A DNA stretch of 64,000 nt from Sphingomonas yabuuchiae (GTDB taxonomy: Bacteria; Pseudomonadota; Alphaproteobacteria; Sphingomonadales; Sphingomonadaceae). Positions 18,241-29,888 of the stretch are shown piece by piece. Under the pieces are notes generated by a model. It saw only the letters and a list, made by a program, of their open reading frames with translations, did not search any database and was not told where the DNA came from. The position numbers and the translations under genes are program-made. The first letter of the stretch is position 1; each line of letters starts with the position of its first letter. Location of the stretch: NCBI RefSeq assembly GCF_014199595.1, contig NZ_JACHNX010000010.1, positions 1-64,000 on the forward strand. The letters run 5' to 3'.

Positions 18241-18257
18241 ATGATACATGGTATCAT
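18241..18257. promoter_or_regulatory. Perfect palindrome, candidate operator of the FadR-type regulator
   Basis: ATGATACATGGTATCAT consists of perfect 7-nt arms (ATGATAC and GTATCAT) around ATG. It lies in the divergent gap between the ester hydrolase (start 18162) and the GntR/FadR-type regulator (start 18374). GntR-family regulators with FCD domains typically bind short TxGTATxxxATACxA-like palindromes, so this is the obvious operator for the adjacent regulator. Confidence 0.65.
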
Positions 18258-18373
18258 TTGGAGTGCAACCAAGGCACATGTCTCGCCTTGCGCTTCCCTT
18301 TCGGCGCATCGCCCCATAATATGGTCAGACAACAACGGGGTGCGGCCCCGCGATCCGGGGAGGACCCTACCGA

Positions 18374-19081
18374 GTGACGACCTTGAAGCGGCGCGGCCCC
18401 GCCCATAGTGCCTTGGCGCGGGACATCGGTGTCGCCATCGTGACCGGCCGCATCCCCACCGGATCGACCCTGCCCGGCGAAGTCGAGATCGCCGAACAAC
18501 GCGGCATATCACGCTCCGTGGTGCGCGAGGCGCTGCGGATGCTGTCCGCCAAGGGGCTGGTGGTCAGCAAGCCCAAGGCAGGCACGCGGGTGCGCGAGCG
18601 GCTGGAATGGAATCTGCTCGATCCCGAACTGCTCGCCTGGATGTTCGAGGGCGAGCCGCCCGCCGGTTTCGTCACCAGCCTGTTTCAGCTCCGCCTGATC
18701 GTCGAACCCGCCGCCGCCGAACTGGCCGCCCTCAAGCGCGACACGCGCCAGCTGTCGCGCATGGGCGCTGCGCTGGAGGCGATGGGCGAACATGGCCTCC
18801 ATACCGAACAGGGCCGCGCCGCCGACCAGCTGTTCCACAACATCATCCTGGAGGCGACGGGCAACGAACTGCTGATCAGCCTGTCGGGCAGCATCGGCGC
18901 GGCGGTCCGCTGGACCACGCTCTACAAGCACCGCAGCGCCAAGCTGCCCCGCGACTCCATGCCCGAACACCGCCAGCTGTTCGCCGCCATCGCCGACGCC
19001 GATGCGTCGGCGGCACGCGCCGCGACCATCGTGCTGGTCGAGCAGGCCCGAGAGGATACGGAACGCGCGCTGACGTCCTGA
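18374..19081 (+). CDS. GntR-family regulator, FadR subfamily (FCD domain)
   Basis: A 235-residue regulator. The N-terminal winged helix is LPGEVEIAEQRGISRSVVREALRMLSAKGLVVSKPKAGTRVRE. From about residue 90 an all-helical FCD domain follows, with QLRLIVEPAAAELAA, the metal-binding type 'DQLFHNIILEATGN' and 'EHRQLFAAI'. These domains usually bind small carboxylates or sugar acids. The start is GTG 18374. Neighbours do not reveal a sugar-acid operon; the divergent secreted hydrolase is the likeliest target. Short arms CCCTTCG/CGAAGGG just past the stop (19082-19104) could form a weak terminator. Confidence 0.88.
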   Translation: MTTLKRRGPAHSALARDIGVAIVTGRIPTGSTLPGEVEIAEQRGISRSVVREALRMLSAKGLVVSKPKAGTRVRERLEWNLLDPELLAWMFEGEPPAGFVTSLFQLRLIVEPAAAELAALKRDTRQLSRMGAALEAMGEHGLHTEQGRAADQLFHNIILEATGNELLISLSGSIGAAVRWTTLYKHRSAKLPRDSMPEHRQLFAAIADADASAARAATIVLVEQAREDTERALTS

Positions 19082-19170
19082 CCCTTCGGGACCATGTCGA
19101 AGGGGTGTCGCATGTCACAAGCTGACGGCGGCGCCGGTCGTCGCCAACCCTCTCCTCGCCCGGAAAGCCG

Positions 19171-19494
19171 CTACTCGCCCTCGCCGGTCTTCCGGCCCGG
19201 CCCGAACTCGGTCCGCAGGCCGAAGCCGCCGCCCTTTTGAAAACCGAACGAAACGCCCGGCGCAATCTGGATACGCAAGGGGCGGGACAACATGCCGTCG
19301 GCCGACGGTGGCGGCGGCATTGGCCCAAGGCGGAACCGCGCATCGTCCCTTCGCCCGCAAACCACGACATCGTCATCGGTCGGCCCGATAGTGCAAGGGC
19401 GTCGAATCAGGACGACCGGGCCTACCATTGCGGAGGCTTCCCGCTTCACGGGCGCGGCATCGGGAATTGACGCAACCTGCTCGACCGGGATCAT
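19171..19494 (-). CDS. Small hypothetical protein with 'VVVCGRR' motif
   Basis: A 107-residue protein. The centre reads TDDDVVVCGRRDDARFRLGP, a motif I recognise from many small secreted or periplasmic sphingomonad proteins ('IVVCGRR..RYR'), with no known function. The C-terminus is Gly/Phe-rich. A Shine-Dalgarno AAGGAG lies 7 nt before ATG 19494, which supports translation. There is no clear signal peptide in this frame. It is followed on the other side by the small lipoprotein at 19591, same strand, 96 bp upstream. Confidence 0.7.
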   Translation of the reverse strand: MIPVEQVASIPDAAPVKREASAMVGPVVLIRRPCTIGPTDDDVVVCGRRDDARFRLGPMPPPPSADGMLSRPLRIQIAPGVSFGFQKGGGFGLRTEFGPGRKTGEGE

Positions 19495-19590
19495 CGGCTC
19501 GCTCCTTGTCTATCCTACCCGTGAACGCGCGCAAAGCCAGGGCAGCGCCGCGACGGCCGCCCGACCGTCCGGCATCAAGAATAAACGCTG

Positions 19591-19905
19591 CTACTTCCGG
19601 GGTTGGACAACGGGGTCCTTAACGACCAGCCGCAGATAATCGCGGCGATAACCCTTCAGCGCTTCGGACATGCAATGGAAACTGGGCTGATCGTCGGGCG
19701 CAGCGTCACGCTCCGCCAATGGCACCAGATAGTCGCCATAAGGCAGCTTGCCGGTTCGCGAATAATGGACGCCCAGCGATCTCACATGGCATTTCGCCGC
19801 CGCACGAGCGAGCGCACGGTTGGTCAGCACCGGCTTTTCGCGGGGCGTGGTGGCACAACCCGCCACCAATAGACAGGCCACCACACTCCATCCCGTCGCG
19901 TTCAT
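19591..19905 (-). CDS. Small lipoprotein, paralogue of the carAB-embedded lipoprotein
   Basis: A 104-residue protein. MNATGWSVVACLLVAGCATT is a lipoprotein signal with lipobox LVAGC. The mature part has KPVLTNRALARAAAKCHV, LPYGDY and FHCMSEALKGYRRDYL, which align with [24 protein letters not shown] and [14 protein letters not shown] of the lipoprotein at 29520. Two conserved Cys could form a disulfide. I do not recognise a named family. It sits between two other small envelope-type genes on the same strand. Confidence 0.75.
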   Translation of the reverse strand: MNATGWSVVACLLVAGCATTPREKPVLTNRALARAAAKCHVRSLGVHYSRTGKLPYGDYLVPLAERDAAPDDQPSFHCMSEALKGYRRDYLRLVVKDPVVQPRK

Positions 19906-19932
19906 CTCGCCCCCTCCGATCAGTCGAAAGTC

Positions 19933-20832
19933 TTAGCCGCCCGTGGGAGGCGACATGTCCCCGGACGCCTTCCGCCCCCATCGCGGACGACGCCAGCCCC
20001 GCTTGCGCGCGATACGACGCACAAGCAGCCACAGCCCACCGCCAACCGCCAACCAGGGCAGCGCGGCCACGATGACCGCGATCATCGCCGCCAGGCTGTT
20101 CGCCAGCGTGTCGCCCGCCGACCGAAGACTTTTGAGGATGACGCCCCGCGATTCCGGCGGATCATTGTAAAAATAGTTGATCGTCACCGGCGACATGGCG
20201 ACGCGCTGCGCCAGGCTGGCCTGTTCCTGCCGCGCCGCATCCAGCTCTTCCTGCGTGGTCGCATAGGCGCGTTCGGCCTGCACCAGTTCACCGACATTGC
20301 CCTTGGCCGAGCGGATGATCGTCAGCAATCGCTCAGCCAACGCCTGTTTGGCGCGGACCTTGGCATTCGCGTCGATCACCTGCCGCGTCACATCCTCCGC
20401 CGTGGATTCTCGCTCGGACAGCCGTGCGCCGCCCGCCTTCGCCAAAGCGTCGAGGCGCCGGTTGAATTGCGTCGCGAGGCGCGCATCGACCAGTAGCATC
20501 GCCTCATCGACGGTAGCGACACCGGCAGCGGCCGCATCGCCACCGACGCCGGGCGCATGCAGGGTCGAGCGTACCACCAGACAGCGGGCATTGCCGAGAC
20601 GGCGACACAAAGTGAGTTGATCACCCTGCACCTTGGCAACCGTCGGCCGATCGAAAACATAGGAAACGGTATAGCTATAGGCGATCTGCAATCCGGCGGC
20701 CGCCGTCGCCGGAGCCGAGTCCGGCTCTTGGACGTCGAAGGCCTCGAGCTTCTCGGTTGTCTTGCGAATGGGCGCCTGATCGCAAGACACCAGACATGCC
20801 GCCGCCAGCACTGGCGCGATCGTTCGCCTCAT
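19933..20832 (-). CDS. DUF4349-domain lipoprotein
   Basis: A 299-residue protein with lipobox LVSC (MRRTIAPVLAAACLVSCDQ). The DUF4349 region covers most of the protein: YSYTVSYVFDRP, then RLSERESTAEDVTRQVIDANAKVRAKQA, a long coiled coil (about residues 160-215) with LVQAERAYATTQEELDAARQEQASL, and ...VTINYFY. One TM segment (ANSLAAMIAVIVAALPWLAVGGGLWLLV) and a basic tail end it. Members are anchored envelope proteins of unknown role. The stop of this gene is 27 bp from the start of the small lipoprotein at 19905. Confidence 0.82.
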   Translation of the reverse strand: MRRTIAPVLAAACLVSCDQAPIRKTTEKLEAFDVQEPDSAPATAAAGLQIAYSYTVSYVFDRPTVAKVQGDQLTLCRRLGNARCLVVRSTLHAPGVGGDAAAAGVATVDEAMLLVDARLATQFNRRLDALAKAGGARLSERESTAEDVTRQVIDANAKVRAKQALAERLLTIIRSAKGNVGELVQAERAYATTQEELDAARQEQASLAQRVAMSPVTINYFYNDPPESRGVILKSLRSAGDTLANSLAAMIAVIVAALPWLAVGGGLWLLVRRIARKRGWRRPRWGRKASGDMSPPTGG

Positions 20833-20888
20833 GACTCACCCCCCGTTGACCCAGGTCAGGGTCACCCGGTTCCCCGCCAGCGTCAAGC

Positions 20889-23129
20889 CTATCCCACAGC
20901 CTCGAACACAAAGGCCGTGCCGACGAAATCCCCCTTCAGCGGCGCACGCAAGCCCCGGTTCATCCAATAGGCCCCCGATGCCCGCTCCGGCACACCCGCG
21001 GGTCGGGCCGATCCGTCAAGCATCCGCACCGTATAGACCCGTGCCGGGTCCAGCCCCTGCGCGTGGATGGCGGCGGGATTGTCGCGCCACATCGACGAAT
21101 GCAGCATCTGGAACATCACCGCCTGCCTTTTGTCCTGCCCGACATACATGGTCGCCGAGGTCGCATCGTCGCCGCTGGGCGACTCCAGGCGATAGAGCGC
21201 GCCGCGCTGCACCGTCTCGCGGATGGTCTTATAGGCCGCGACCCATTTGCGTGCAGTGGCGAAGTCCGCGTCCGCCCATTTGTCCAGGTTCGCGCCGATC
21301 CCCAGCCCGCCCTGCATCGACGACAGGAAACGATAATCCAGGCTGGTCACGCGCGTGTTCGCCCAATTGGGGCTGTCCGTGACCCAGGCCATCATCACCG
21401 CCACCGGATAGGCGCGGGTAAAACCGTCCTGGATGGTCAGCCGGTCGGCCGGATCGGTATTGTCCGAGGGCCAGACCTCATCGGTCAGCCCGATGATGCC
21501 CAGGTCCACCCGACCACCGCCGCCGGAACACGCCTCGATCTCCAGCTTCGGATGCCGCCGCCGCAGCTCGGACAGGATGAAATAGAGGTTGCGGACATAA
21601 TCGACATAGACGCGCTGCTGGTCGGCGACCGGCCGTTCGGGCCAGCCCGCCTCGGTCCAGTTGCGGTTATAGTCCCATTTCAGGAAGGCGATGTCGTTGT
21701 CGCTGACCAGCTTGTCGAGCACGCTCAGCAGGTGATCGCGGACATCGGCGCGCGCGAGGTTCAGGACCAACTGGTTGCGCCCCTCGGTGCGCGGCCGGTC
21801 GGGGAAGTTCAACACCCAGTCGGGATGCGCGCGGTAGAGGTCGCTGTCGACATTGACCATCTCCGGCTCGACCCATAGGCCAAAGTCCATGCCCAGCCCC
21901 TTCACCCGGTCGATCAGGGGTTTGAGGCCATTGGGGAATTTGGTCGGGTTGACGGTCCAGTCGCCTAAGCCGGCCTTGTCGTTGTTGCGTGCGCCGAACC
22001 AGCCGTCATCGACCACGAACCGCTCGACGCCGATCTTCGCCGCCTTTTCGGCCAGCGCCATCTGCCCCGCCTCGGTCACGTCGAAGGCGGTGGCCTCCCA
22101 GCTATTGTAGAGGACCGGGCGCAGCCGCGCCTTGGTCCCGTGCGGCAGGATGTTGGCGACCTCGAACTTGTGGAAGGTGCGCGAGGCCCCGCCCAGCCCG
22201 TCGCCGGAATAGCCCGCATAGAAGACCGGCGTGTCGAGCGTCTCGCCCGGCTTCAGCGTCCAGGAGAAGTCGTAAGGATTGTATCCGCCCGCGATCCGCA
22301 CCCGGCCCAGATTGTCGGACGCCACGCTGATCCGGAACGAGCCCGACCAGGCCAGCGCACCATACCAGACCGGCCCATGCTCCTCACTGGTCAGGCCTTC
22401 GCGGCCGATCGCGAACCAGGGATTGTTGCCATGGCCGGTCGATCCGCGACGGCTTTCCAATATGGTCGCGGCGGCCTCGACCGGCACCGTCTTCCGGGTC
22501 CATTCGGCGGCGTGGCGGCCGGTCAGATAATGAAGCCGGTAATCGTCGCCGACCGGCAGCGAGAGGACCGCCGCCGCCAGCTGGTCGACACGCACCGGCC
22601 TGGCATCGCCGTTCCGAACCTTGGCCGAGCGCGCGATGATGCCCGTCGCGGGGTCGATCGTATAGGTCAGGGTGACGAATAGCGGTTGCCGGATATCGGC
22701 CAGCTCGACGGTCAGCGTCTCTCCGCTGGCCTTGTGGCTGCGATATTTCAGGACGAGGTCACGATTGCCGTCGGCGAACAGCGCCTTGACGCCCGGCTCG
22801 CTGACCAGCCCCTCGCCCTGCCCCGGATATTCCTGAAGCGTGACCGATCCGGCGGGGTCAAAGCCGGACAGTTCGCCCGGCGCCTTCAGGACGATCGGGT
22901 CGCCCGTCTTGACCGGATCGCCCGAGATCAGCGGATCGCCCTCCGCCAGCGCCGATCCCCAGTAGAGCGGTTGGAGATAGCCCTTCTCGTCCACCCCCAT
23001 CGCATAGGTGACGCCGCCGCCATCGAGGCGAAACACCTTCGCCCCCGTCGGTGCGGTCACCTTCGCCGAAACCGGCGCCGCCAGCGCAGCCAGACCCACC
23101 CCTGCCAGAATCGCATTCCGCCAGCGCAT
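20889..23129 (-). CDS. Alpha-galactosidase, glycoside hydrolase family 36
   Basis: A 746-residue exported enzyme: signal peptide (MRWRNAILAGVGLAALAAPVSA), N-terminal beta-sandwich, then a TIM barrel. FVVDDGWFG, GLWVEPEMVN, FLKWDYNRNW (nucleophile Asp) and DEVWPSDNTDP (acid/base Asp in SDN) are the GH36 signatures; EACSGGGGRVDLG is the conserved CxxGxxR-like loop. It releases alpha-linked galactose from oligosaccharides such as raffinose or melibiose in the periplasm. ATG 23129 has GGAGAGG just upstream, while GTG 23132 is less likely. A LacI-type operator lies 55-65 bp upstream. No sugar transporter is adjacent. Confidence 0.93.
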   Translation of the reverse strand: MRWRNAILAGVGLAALAAPVSAKVTAPTGAKVFRLDGGGVTYAMGVDEKGYLQPLYWGSALAEGDPLISGDPVKTGDPIVLKAPGELSGFDPAGSVTLQEYPGQGEGLVSEPGVKALFADGNRDLVLKYRSHKASGETLTVELADIRQPLFVTLTYTIDPATGIIARSAKVRNGDARPVRVDQLAAAVLSLPVGDDYRLHYLTGRHAAEWTRKTVPVEAAATILESRRGSTGHGNNPWFAIGREGLTSEEHGPVWYGALAWSGSFRISVASDNLGRVRIAGGYNPYDFSWTLKPGETLDTPVFYAGYSGDGLGGASRTFHKFEVANILPHGTKARLRPVLYNSWEATAFDVTEAGQMALAEKAAKIGVERFVVDDGWFGARNNDKAGLGDWTVNPTKFPNGLKPLIDRVKGLGMDFGLWVEPEMVNVDSDLYRAHPDWVLNFPDRPRTEGRNQLVLNLARADVRDHLLSVLDKLVSDNDIAFLKWDYNRNWTEAGWPERPVADQQRVYVDYVRNLYFILSELRRRHPKLEIEACSGGGGRVDLGIIGLTDEVWPSDNTDPADRLTIQDGFTRAYPVAVMMAWVTDSPNWANTRVTSLDYRFLSSMQGGLGIGANLDKWADADFATARKWVAAYKTIRETVQRGALYRLESPSGDDATSATMYVGQDKRQAVMFQMLHSSMWRDNPAAIHAQGLDPARVYTVRMLDGSARPAGVPERASGAYWMNRGLRAPLKGDFVGTAFVFEAVG

Positions 23130-23182
23130 CACACCTCTCCTGCAAACCTTTGCATTAAGTCTGACATAGCGCGGGGCTGTGA

Positions 23183-23196
23183 TGCAAGCGCTTGTT
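23183..23196. promoter_or_regulatory. LacI-family operator upstream of the alpha-galactosidase
   Basis: TGCAAGCGCTTGT holds the perfect 10-nt palindrome CAAGCGCTTG (23185-23194), with the central CG and AAGCGCTT expected for LacI/GalR-type repressors. It lies about 55 bp upstream of the alpha-galactosidase start and only 11 bp from the end of the next gene. No LacI-type regulator is encoded in the window, so the repressor would act from elsewhere. Confidence 0.65.
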
Positions 23197-23204
23197 TTAG
23201 AAGC

Positions 23205-24455
23205 TCAAGGCACGGCCAGCGGCCACAGCGTCTTGAGCGGACGACCGGCATCGGCCAGCGCCTCGACCGGCACGGTGGCGCCACCGGCGACCAGCGCCTT
23301 ACCCTGCACAAAGTCGCGCATCGCATTGACGCAATCGAGCGCGATCACCCGGCCCTGCCGCAGATAGGCGACTGAGAAGCTGCGTGAGGCCGGATCGCCA
23401 CGCACGATCGTCTGGTCATGCCCCATCGACAGACCGACCGTTTGCAGCTTCAGGTCATATTGGTTCGACCAGAACCAGGGCACGGCATGATAGGCGACCT
23501 CGCGCCCCATGATCGTGCGCGCCGCCACCGTCGCCTGATCATGGGCGTTCTGCACCGATTCCAGCCGGATGACGGCACCGTCGGCAAAGTCGTTGGCATG
23601 GGCCGCGCAATCGCCGACCGCATAGATATGGGGCAGGCTGGTGCGCCCCTGCGCATCGACCGCCACGCCATTGTCGCCCGCCGCTCCGGCCGCGATCAGG
23701 GGCTGGACCGCGGGCACGATGCCGATGCCGACAATCGCCATCTGAGCGGCCAGCACCGTACCGTCTGCCAGCCGGACGCCGCTGATCCGCTCCTCTCCCT
23801 CGATACACGCCACGCTCTCGTTGAGCCGCACCGTCACGCCATGCGCACGGTGTTCGGCTTCGTAGAAGCGCGACAGGGCCTCGCCCGCGACACGCGCGAG
23901 CACCCGGTCCTGCGCCTCGACGATGGTGACGGCCTTGCCGAACTTGGTCAGCACGGCGGCGGCCTCCAGACCGATATAGCCGCCGCCGATCACCACCACC
24001 TGCGCCACATCCGGCAGTTCGGCGATCAGCCGGTCGACATCGGCGCGGCTGCGGACACCGTGCACGCCGGTCAGCTGGTGGCCGTCGCAGCTCAGCCGCC
24101 GGGCATGGCCACCCGCCGCCCAGATCAGCGTGCAATAGTCGATCACGATGCCCGCCGCCGTGGTCAGGCACCGCGCCTCGGCATCGACCGCGACGACCTG
24201 CTCGCCCAGCCGCAGCGTGATCGCGCGCTCTTCCCAGAAACGCTCGGGGCGGATCAGGGTACGCTCGAACGGCTTGTCCCCGGCCAGATACTCCTTGGAC
24301 AGCGGCGGGCGCTCATAGGGCGGCCAGTCCTCTTCACCGATCATCGCGATCGTGCCCTCGAACCCTTCCTGACGCAGCGCGATGGCAGCCTGCGCCCCCG
24401 CATGGCCGGTGCCGACGATAACGATGTCGTAAGAGGGATTGTGCATATCGGTCAT
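23205..24455 (-). CDS. FAD-dependent ferredoxin (rubredoxin/putidaredoxin) reductase
   Basis: A 416-residue flavoprotein. [21 protein letters not shown] is the FAD-binding GxGxx[12 protein letters not shown] the reductase signature, [16 protein letters not shown] the NADH-binding motif and [10 protein letters not shown] the second FAD motif. The C-terminal [13 protein letters not shown] belongs to the small reductase domain. It passes electrons from NAD(P)H to a [2Fe-2S] ferredoxin, often for a cytochrome P450 or dioxygenase; no such partner is adjacent. ATG 24455. Three imperfect 15-nt repeats containing GACCATGAC (24491-24535) lie upstream. Confidence 0.88.
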   Translation of the reverse strand: MTDMHNPSYDIVIVGTGHAGAQAAIALRQEGFEGTIAMIGEEDWPPYERPPLSKEYLAGDKPFERTLIRPERFWEERAITLRLGEQVVAVDAEARCLTTAAGIVIDYCTLIWAAGGHARRLSCDGHQLTGVHGVRSRADVDRLIAELPDVAQVVVIGGGYIGLEAAAVLTKFGKAVTIVEAQDRVLARVAGEALSRFYEAEHRAHGVTVRLNESVACIEGEERISGVRLADGTVLAAQMAIVGIGIVPAVQPLIAAGAAGDNGVAVDAQGRTSLPHIYAVGDCAAHANDFADGAVIRLESVQNAHDQATVAARTIMGREVAYHAVPWFWSNQYDLKLQTVGLSMGHDQTIVRGDPASRSFSVAYLRQGRVIALDCVNAMRDFVQGKALVAGGATVPVEALADAGRPLKTLWPLAVP

Positions 24456-24612
24456 GGCCTATCCTCTAGGATGGATCGGCGGCGGCTGCCAATGACCACG
24501 ACGCAAATGACCATGACCCAACGACCATGACAAAGCGTTGCAAGTGCGAAAGACCGTCTTCAATCGCGCGACGCTTGCCGCTAGGGGAAAGGGCAAATCC
24601 TCAGGAGACACC

Positions 24613-24828
24613 ATGAGCAAGCTGCACCTCGTGTTCGGCGGCCGCGTCAGCGACCCGCAGACCCTCGATTTCGTCGATCCCGCCGGGCTGGAAGTGGTCG
24701 GCGTATTCCCCGACTATGCCAGCGCCGAAAAGGCCTGGCGCGCCGCCGCGCAGCGTACCGTCGACGATGCCGAGATGAAGTTCGTGGTGGTGCACCTGCA
24801 CCGCCTGCTCGAGCCGACGCTCGACTGA
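24613..24828 (+). CDS. DUF4170-family small protein
   Basis: A 71-residue cytoplasmic protein: LHLVFGGRV, then a central VDPAGLEVVGVFPDYASAEKAWRAAAQRTVDDAEMKF and the C-terminal VVVHLHRLLEP, which I recognise as the DUF4170 pattern seen across alphaproteobacteria. ATG 24613 has CAGGAG 8 nt upstream. Divergent from the ferredoxin reductase. Function unknown. Confidence 0.82.
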   Translation: MSKLHLVFGGRVSDPQTLDFVDPAGLEVVGVFPDYASAEKAWRAAAQRTVDDAEMKFVVVHLHRLLEPTLD

Positions 24829-24872
24829 TTGGGATGGGGGCGGAAGTCTATTCCGCCCTACCTTCCAGAACC

Positions 24873-24967
24873 CCGTCCGCACCGAGCGAAGTCGAAGTGC
24901 ACGGGATGCCGCCGATGCTGGGCGAGGTTCAGGCGTGGCCTTCGACTTGGCTCAGGCGGAACGGAGG
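24873..24967. repeat. Inverted pair of 'TTCGACTTCGCTCAGG'-type repeats, site 1
   Basis: ACCGAGCGAAGTCGAAGTGC (24881-24900) faces GGCCTTCGACTTGGCTCAGG (24938-24957), with the flanks CCGTCCGC and GGCGGAACGGAGG also complementary. The same arrangement recurs at 38460-38576 and 61522-61616. A dispersed intergenic palindrome family. Confidence 0.8.
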
Positions 24968-24989
24968 GTGGGATGAAGTCCCCCTCGCT

Positions 24990-25628
24990 TCAAGCGTTGC
25001 GATAGCGCCACAGCAGCAACGGCTTGGCAAAGACCAGCCCGGCGATGAACCCGCCGATATGCGCGGCGACCGCGATCGCACCCATTCCCATGCCCGCATA
25101 GCCGAGCAGCAGCTGGATACCGATCCATCCGGCCGCCAGCCACAGGACATGGGTGAATTCCGCCGACAGTCCGGCGATACCCCGGGTCGCGCGCCGCCGT
25201 CCGAACAGCAGCGCATAGGCCCCGACAATGGCAGAGATTGCGCCGCTCGCACCGATCATCGGCATGGGCGAAGCGGGATCGGGAAAATATTGCGCCATCG
25301 CGGCGGCATAGGCACCCACGACGTACAGCACCGCGATGCCTCGCGGCCCGAGCGCGCGCTCGGTCTGCGCACCGCAATAGACCAGCATAACCAGATTGAA
25401 GGCGATATGCGCGAACCCGCCATGGATCAGCGTCGCGCTGAGCGGGGTCAGCAGCGTCGGCACCGCAAAGCCGAAATCGGGCGGAAGGACCGCCCCCTCG
25501 AAGCGCAGGGGTATGAACCCGCCCGCCACCGCCGCATCCGGCACCATGCCGGTGACGATGAGGATCAGCGACACGGCCGCCGTGACGACCGCGATGGCCG
25601 TCGTGGCCCGTGCCGCTGTCCAGTTCAT
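24990..25628 (-). CDS. Rhomboid-family intramembrane serine protease
   Basis: A 212-residue membrane protein with about six TM segments. GASGAISAIVG holds the catalytic Ser, AHIGGFIAGL the catalytic His in the last TM segment, and HGGFAHIAFNLVML is the conserved HxxxxHxxxN motif of rhomboids. It cleaves TM helices of unknown substrates in the inner membrane. Start ATG 25628, 5 bp after the greA stop, so it ends the carA-lipoprotein-carB-greA run. Confidence 0.9.
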   Translation of the reverse strand: MNWTAARATTAIAVVTAAVSLILIVTGMVPDAAVAGGFIPLRFEGAVLPPDFGFAVPTLLTPLSATLIHGGFAHIAFNLVMLVYCGAQTERALGPRGIAVLYVVGAYAAAMAQYFPDPASPMPMIGASGAISAIVGAYALLFGRRRATRGIAGLSAEFTHVLWLAAGWIGIQLLLGYAGMGMGAIAVAAHIGGFIAGLVFAKPLLLWRYRNA

Positions 25629-25632
25629 CGGG

Positions 25633-26109
25633 TCAGATGAACTGGATCTTGCTGACGACGTAATAACGGTCGCCCGACGGCACCGTCACCTCGACCTCTT
25701 CGTCCAGCTTGCGCCCGATCAGCGCACGGCCGAGCGGCGAGTTGTAGCTGATCCGACCGGTCTTGGCGTCCGCCTCGGTCTGGCCGACGATCTGATACTT
25801 GACCGGCTTGTCGTCCTCGTCGAGCAGCGTGACGGTCGCACCGAACACGATCTTGTCGCCCGACAAATCCTTCGGGTCGATGATCTGCGCACGGCTCAGC
25901 TTGTCCTCGATGTCGGCGATCGTCGCCTCGACCTGACCCTGCCGTTCCTTGGCCGCATGATATTCGGCGTTTTCGGACAGGTCGCCGTGTGCACGCGCTT
26001 CCTCGATCGCGTCGACGATCAGCGGCCGCTCTTCTTTCAGACGCCGCAGGTCCTGGGTGAGCTTGTCATAGCCCTCCTGGAGCATCGGCATCTTTTCGAC
26101 GGTCGCCAT
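25633..26109 (-). CDS. greA: Transcription elongation factor GreA
   Basis: A 158-residue protein. [29 protein letters not shown] begins the N-terminal coiled coil; [19 protein letters not shown] carries the acidic tip (Asp-Leu-Ser-Glu-Asn-Ala-Glu-Tyr) that enters the RNA polymerase secondary channel. [20 protein letters not shown] is the C-terminal domain. It promotes cleavage of backtracked transcripts. Start ATG 26109 is preceded by AGGA; an upstream ATG at 26124 is less likely. Imperfect hairpin arms in the gap before it (26148-26172) might attenuate carB read-through. Confidence 0.97.
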   Translation of the reverse strand: MATVEKMPMLQEGYDKLTQDLRRLKEERPLIVDAIEEARAHGDLSENAEYHAAKERQGQVEATIADIEDKLSRAQIIDPKDLSGDKIVFGATVTLLDEDDKPVKYQIVGQTEADAKTGRISYNSPLGRALIGRKLDEEVEVTVPSGDRYYVVSKIQFI

Positions 26110-26203
26110 ATTCCTAGTCCCCAATTCTTACGCATTCCCGGTACGGACCGCCCTCCCAAACCGGGAGAGCGGCCCGCCAGCACATCATGTTCTCATGTCG
26201 GGA

Positions 26204-29519
<3,316 letters not shown>

Positions 29520-29536
<17 letters not shown>

Positions 29537-29888
29537 TTGGGCGATGACCATTCAAAAGGGATGCTGGATAAGGGCTATCATCACTGCCGGGCTCAGGAAT
29601 TTCCTCGCCCAGATAATCGTACCGATAGCCGCGAAGCGCGTCCGTCAGGCAAGCTCGGCTTTCCCCCTCGTCCGATCGGGCTTTGCCGCCCGGCCCCGGA
29701 ATGCGATAACTTGCATAGGGAATTTGGCCGTTCCTAGGGCGGGAGACCCCCTTGGAGACGACGTGACACCGACCCGCGGCACGCGAGAAAGCTTTTTTAG
29801 TTAGAAACGGCTTCCCCCCGGATTGCGCCGTACACCCTGTCAACAGGGCGAATGCCGCCAACATCGCGAGGGGAGCCGCCCGCTTCAT
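29520..29888 (-). CDS. Small lipoprotein encoded between carA and carB
   Basis: A 122-residue protein with lipoprotein signal [19 protein letters not shown]. Its mature part aligns with the lipoprotein at 19591: [27 protein letters not shown] and [14 protein letters not shown]. The ATG shares its A with the carA stop (TAATG at 29890-29886) and its end overlaps the carB start. It is thus an integral member of the carA-carB operon. I know of no role for an envelope lipoprotein in carbamoyl-phosphate synthesis. Function unknown. Confidence 0.8.

Noticed and set aside
24491-24535. Three imperfect 15-nt repeats with GACCATGAC
   Set aside because: Too few and too divergent to call an operator array; noted only as a low-complexity patch upstream of the ferredoxin reductase.
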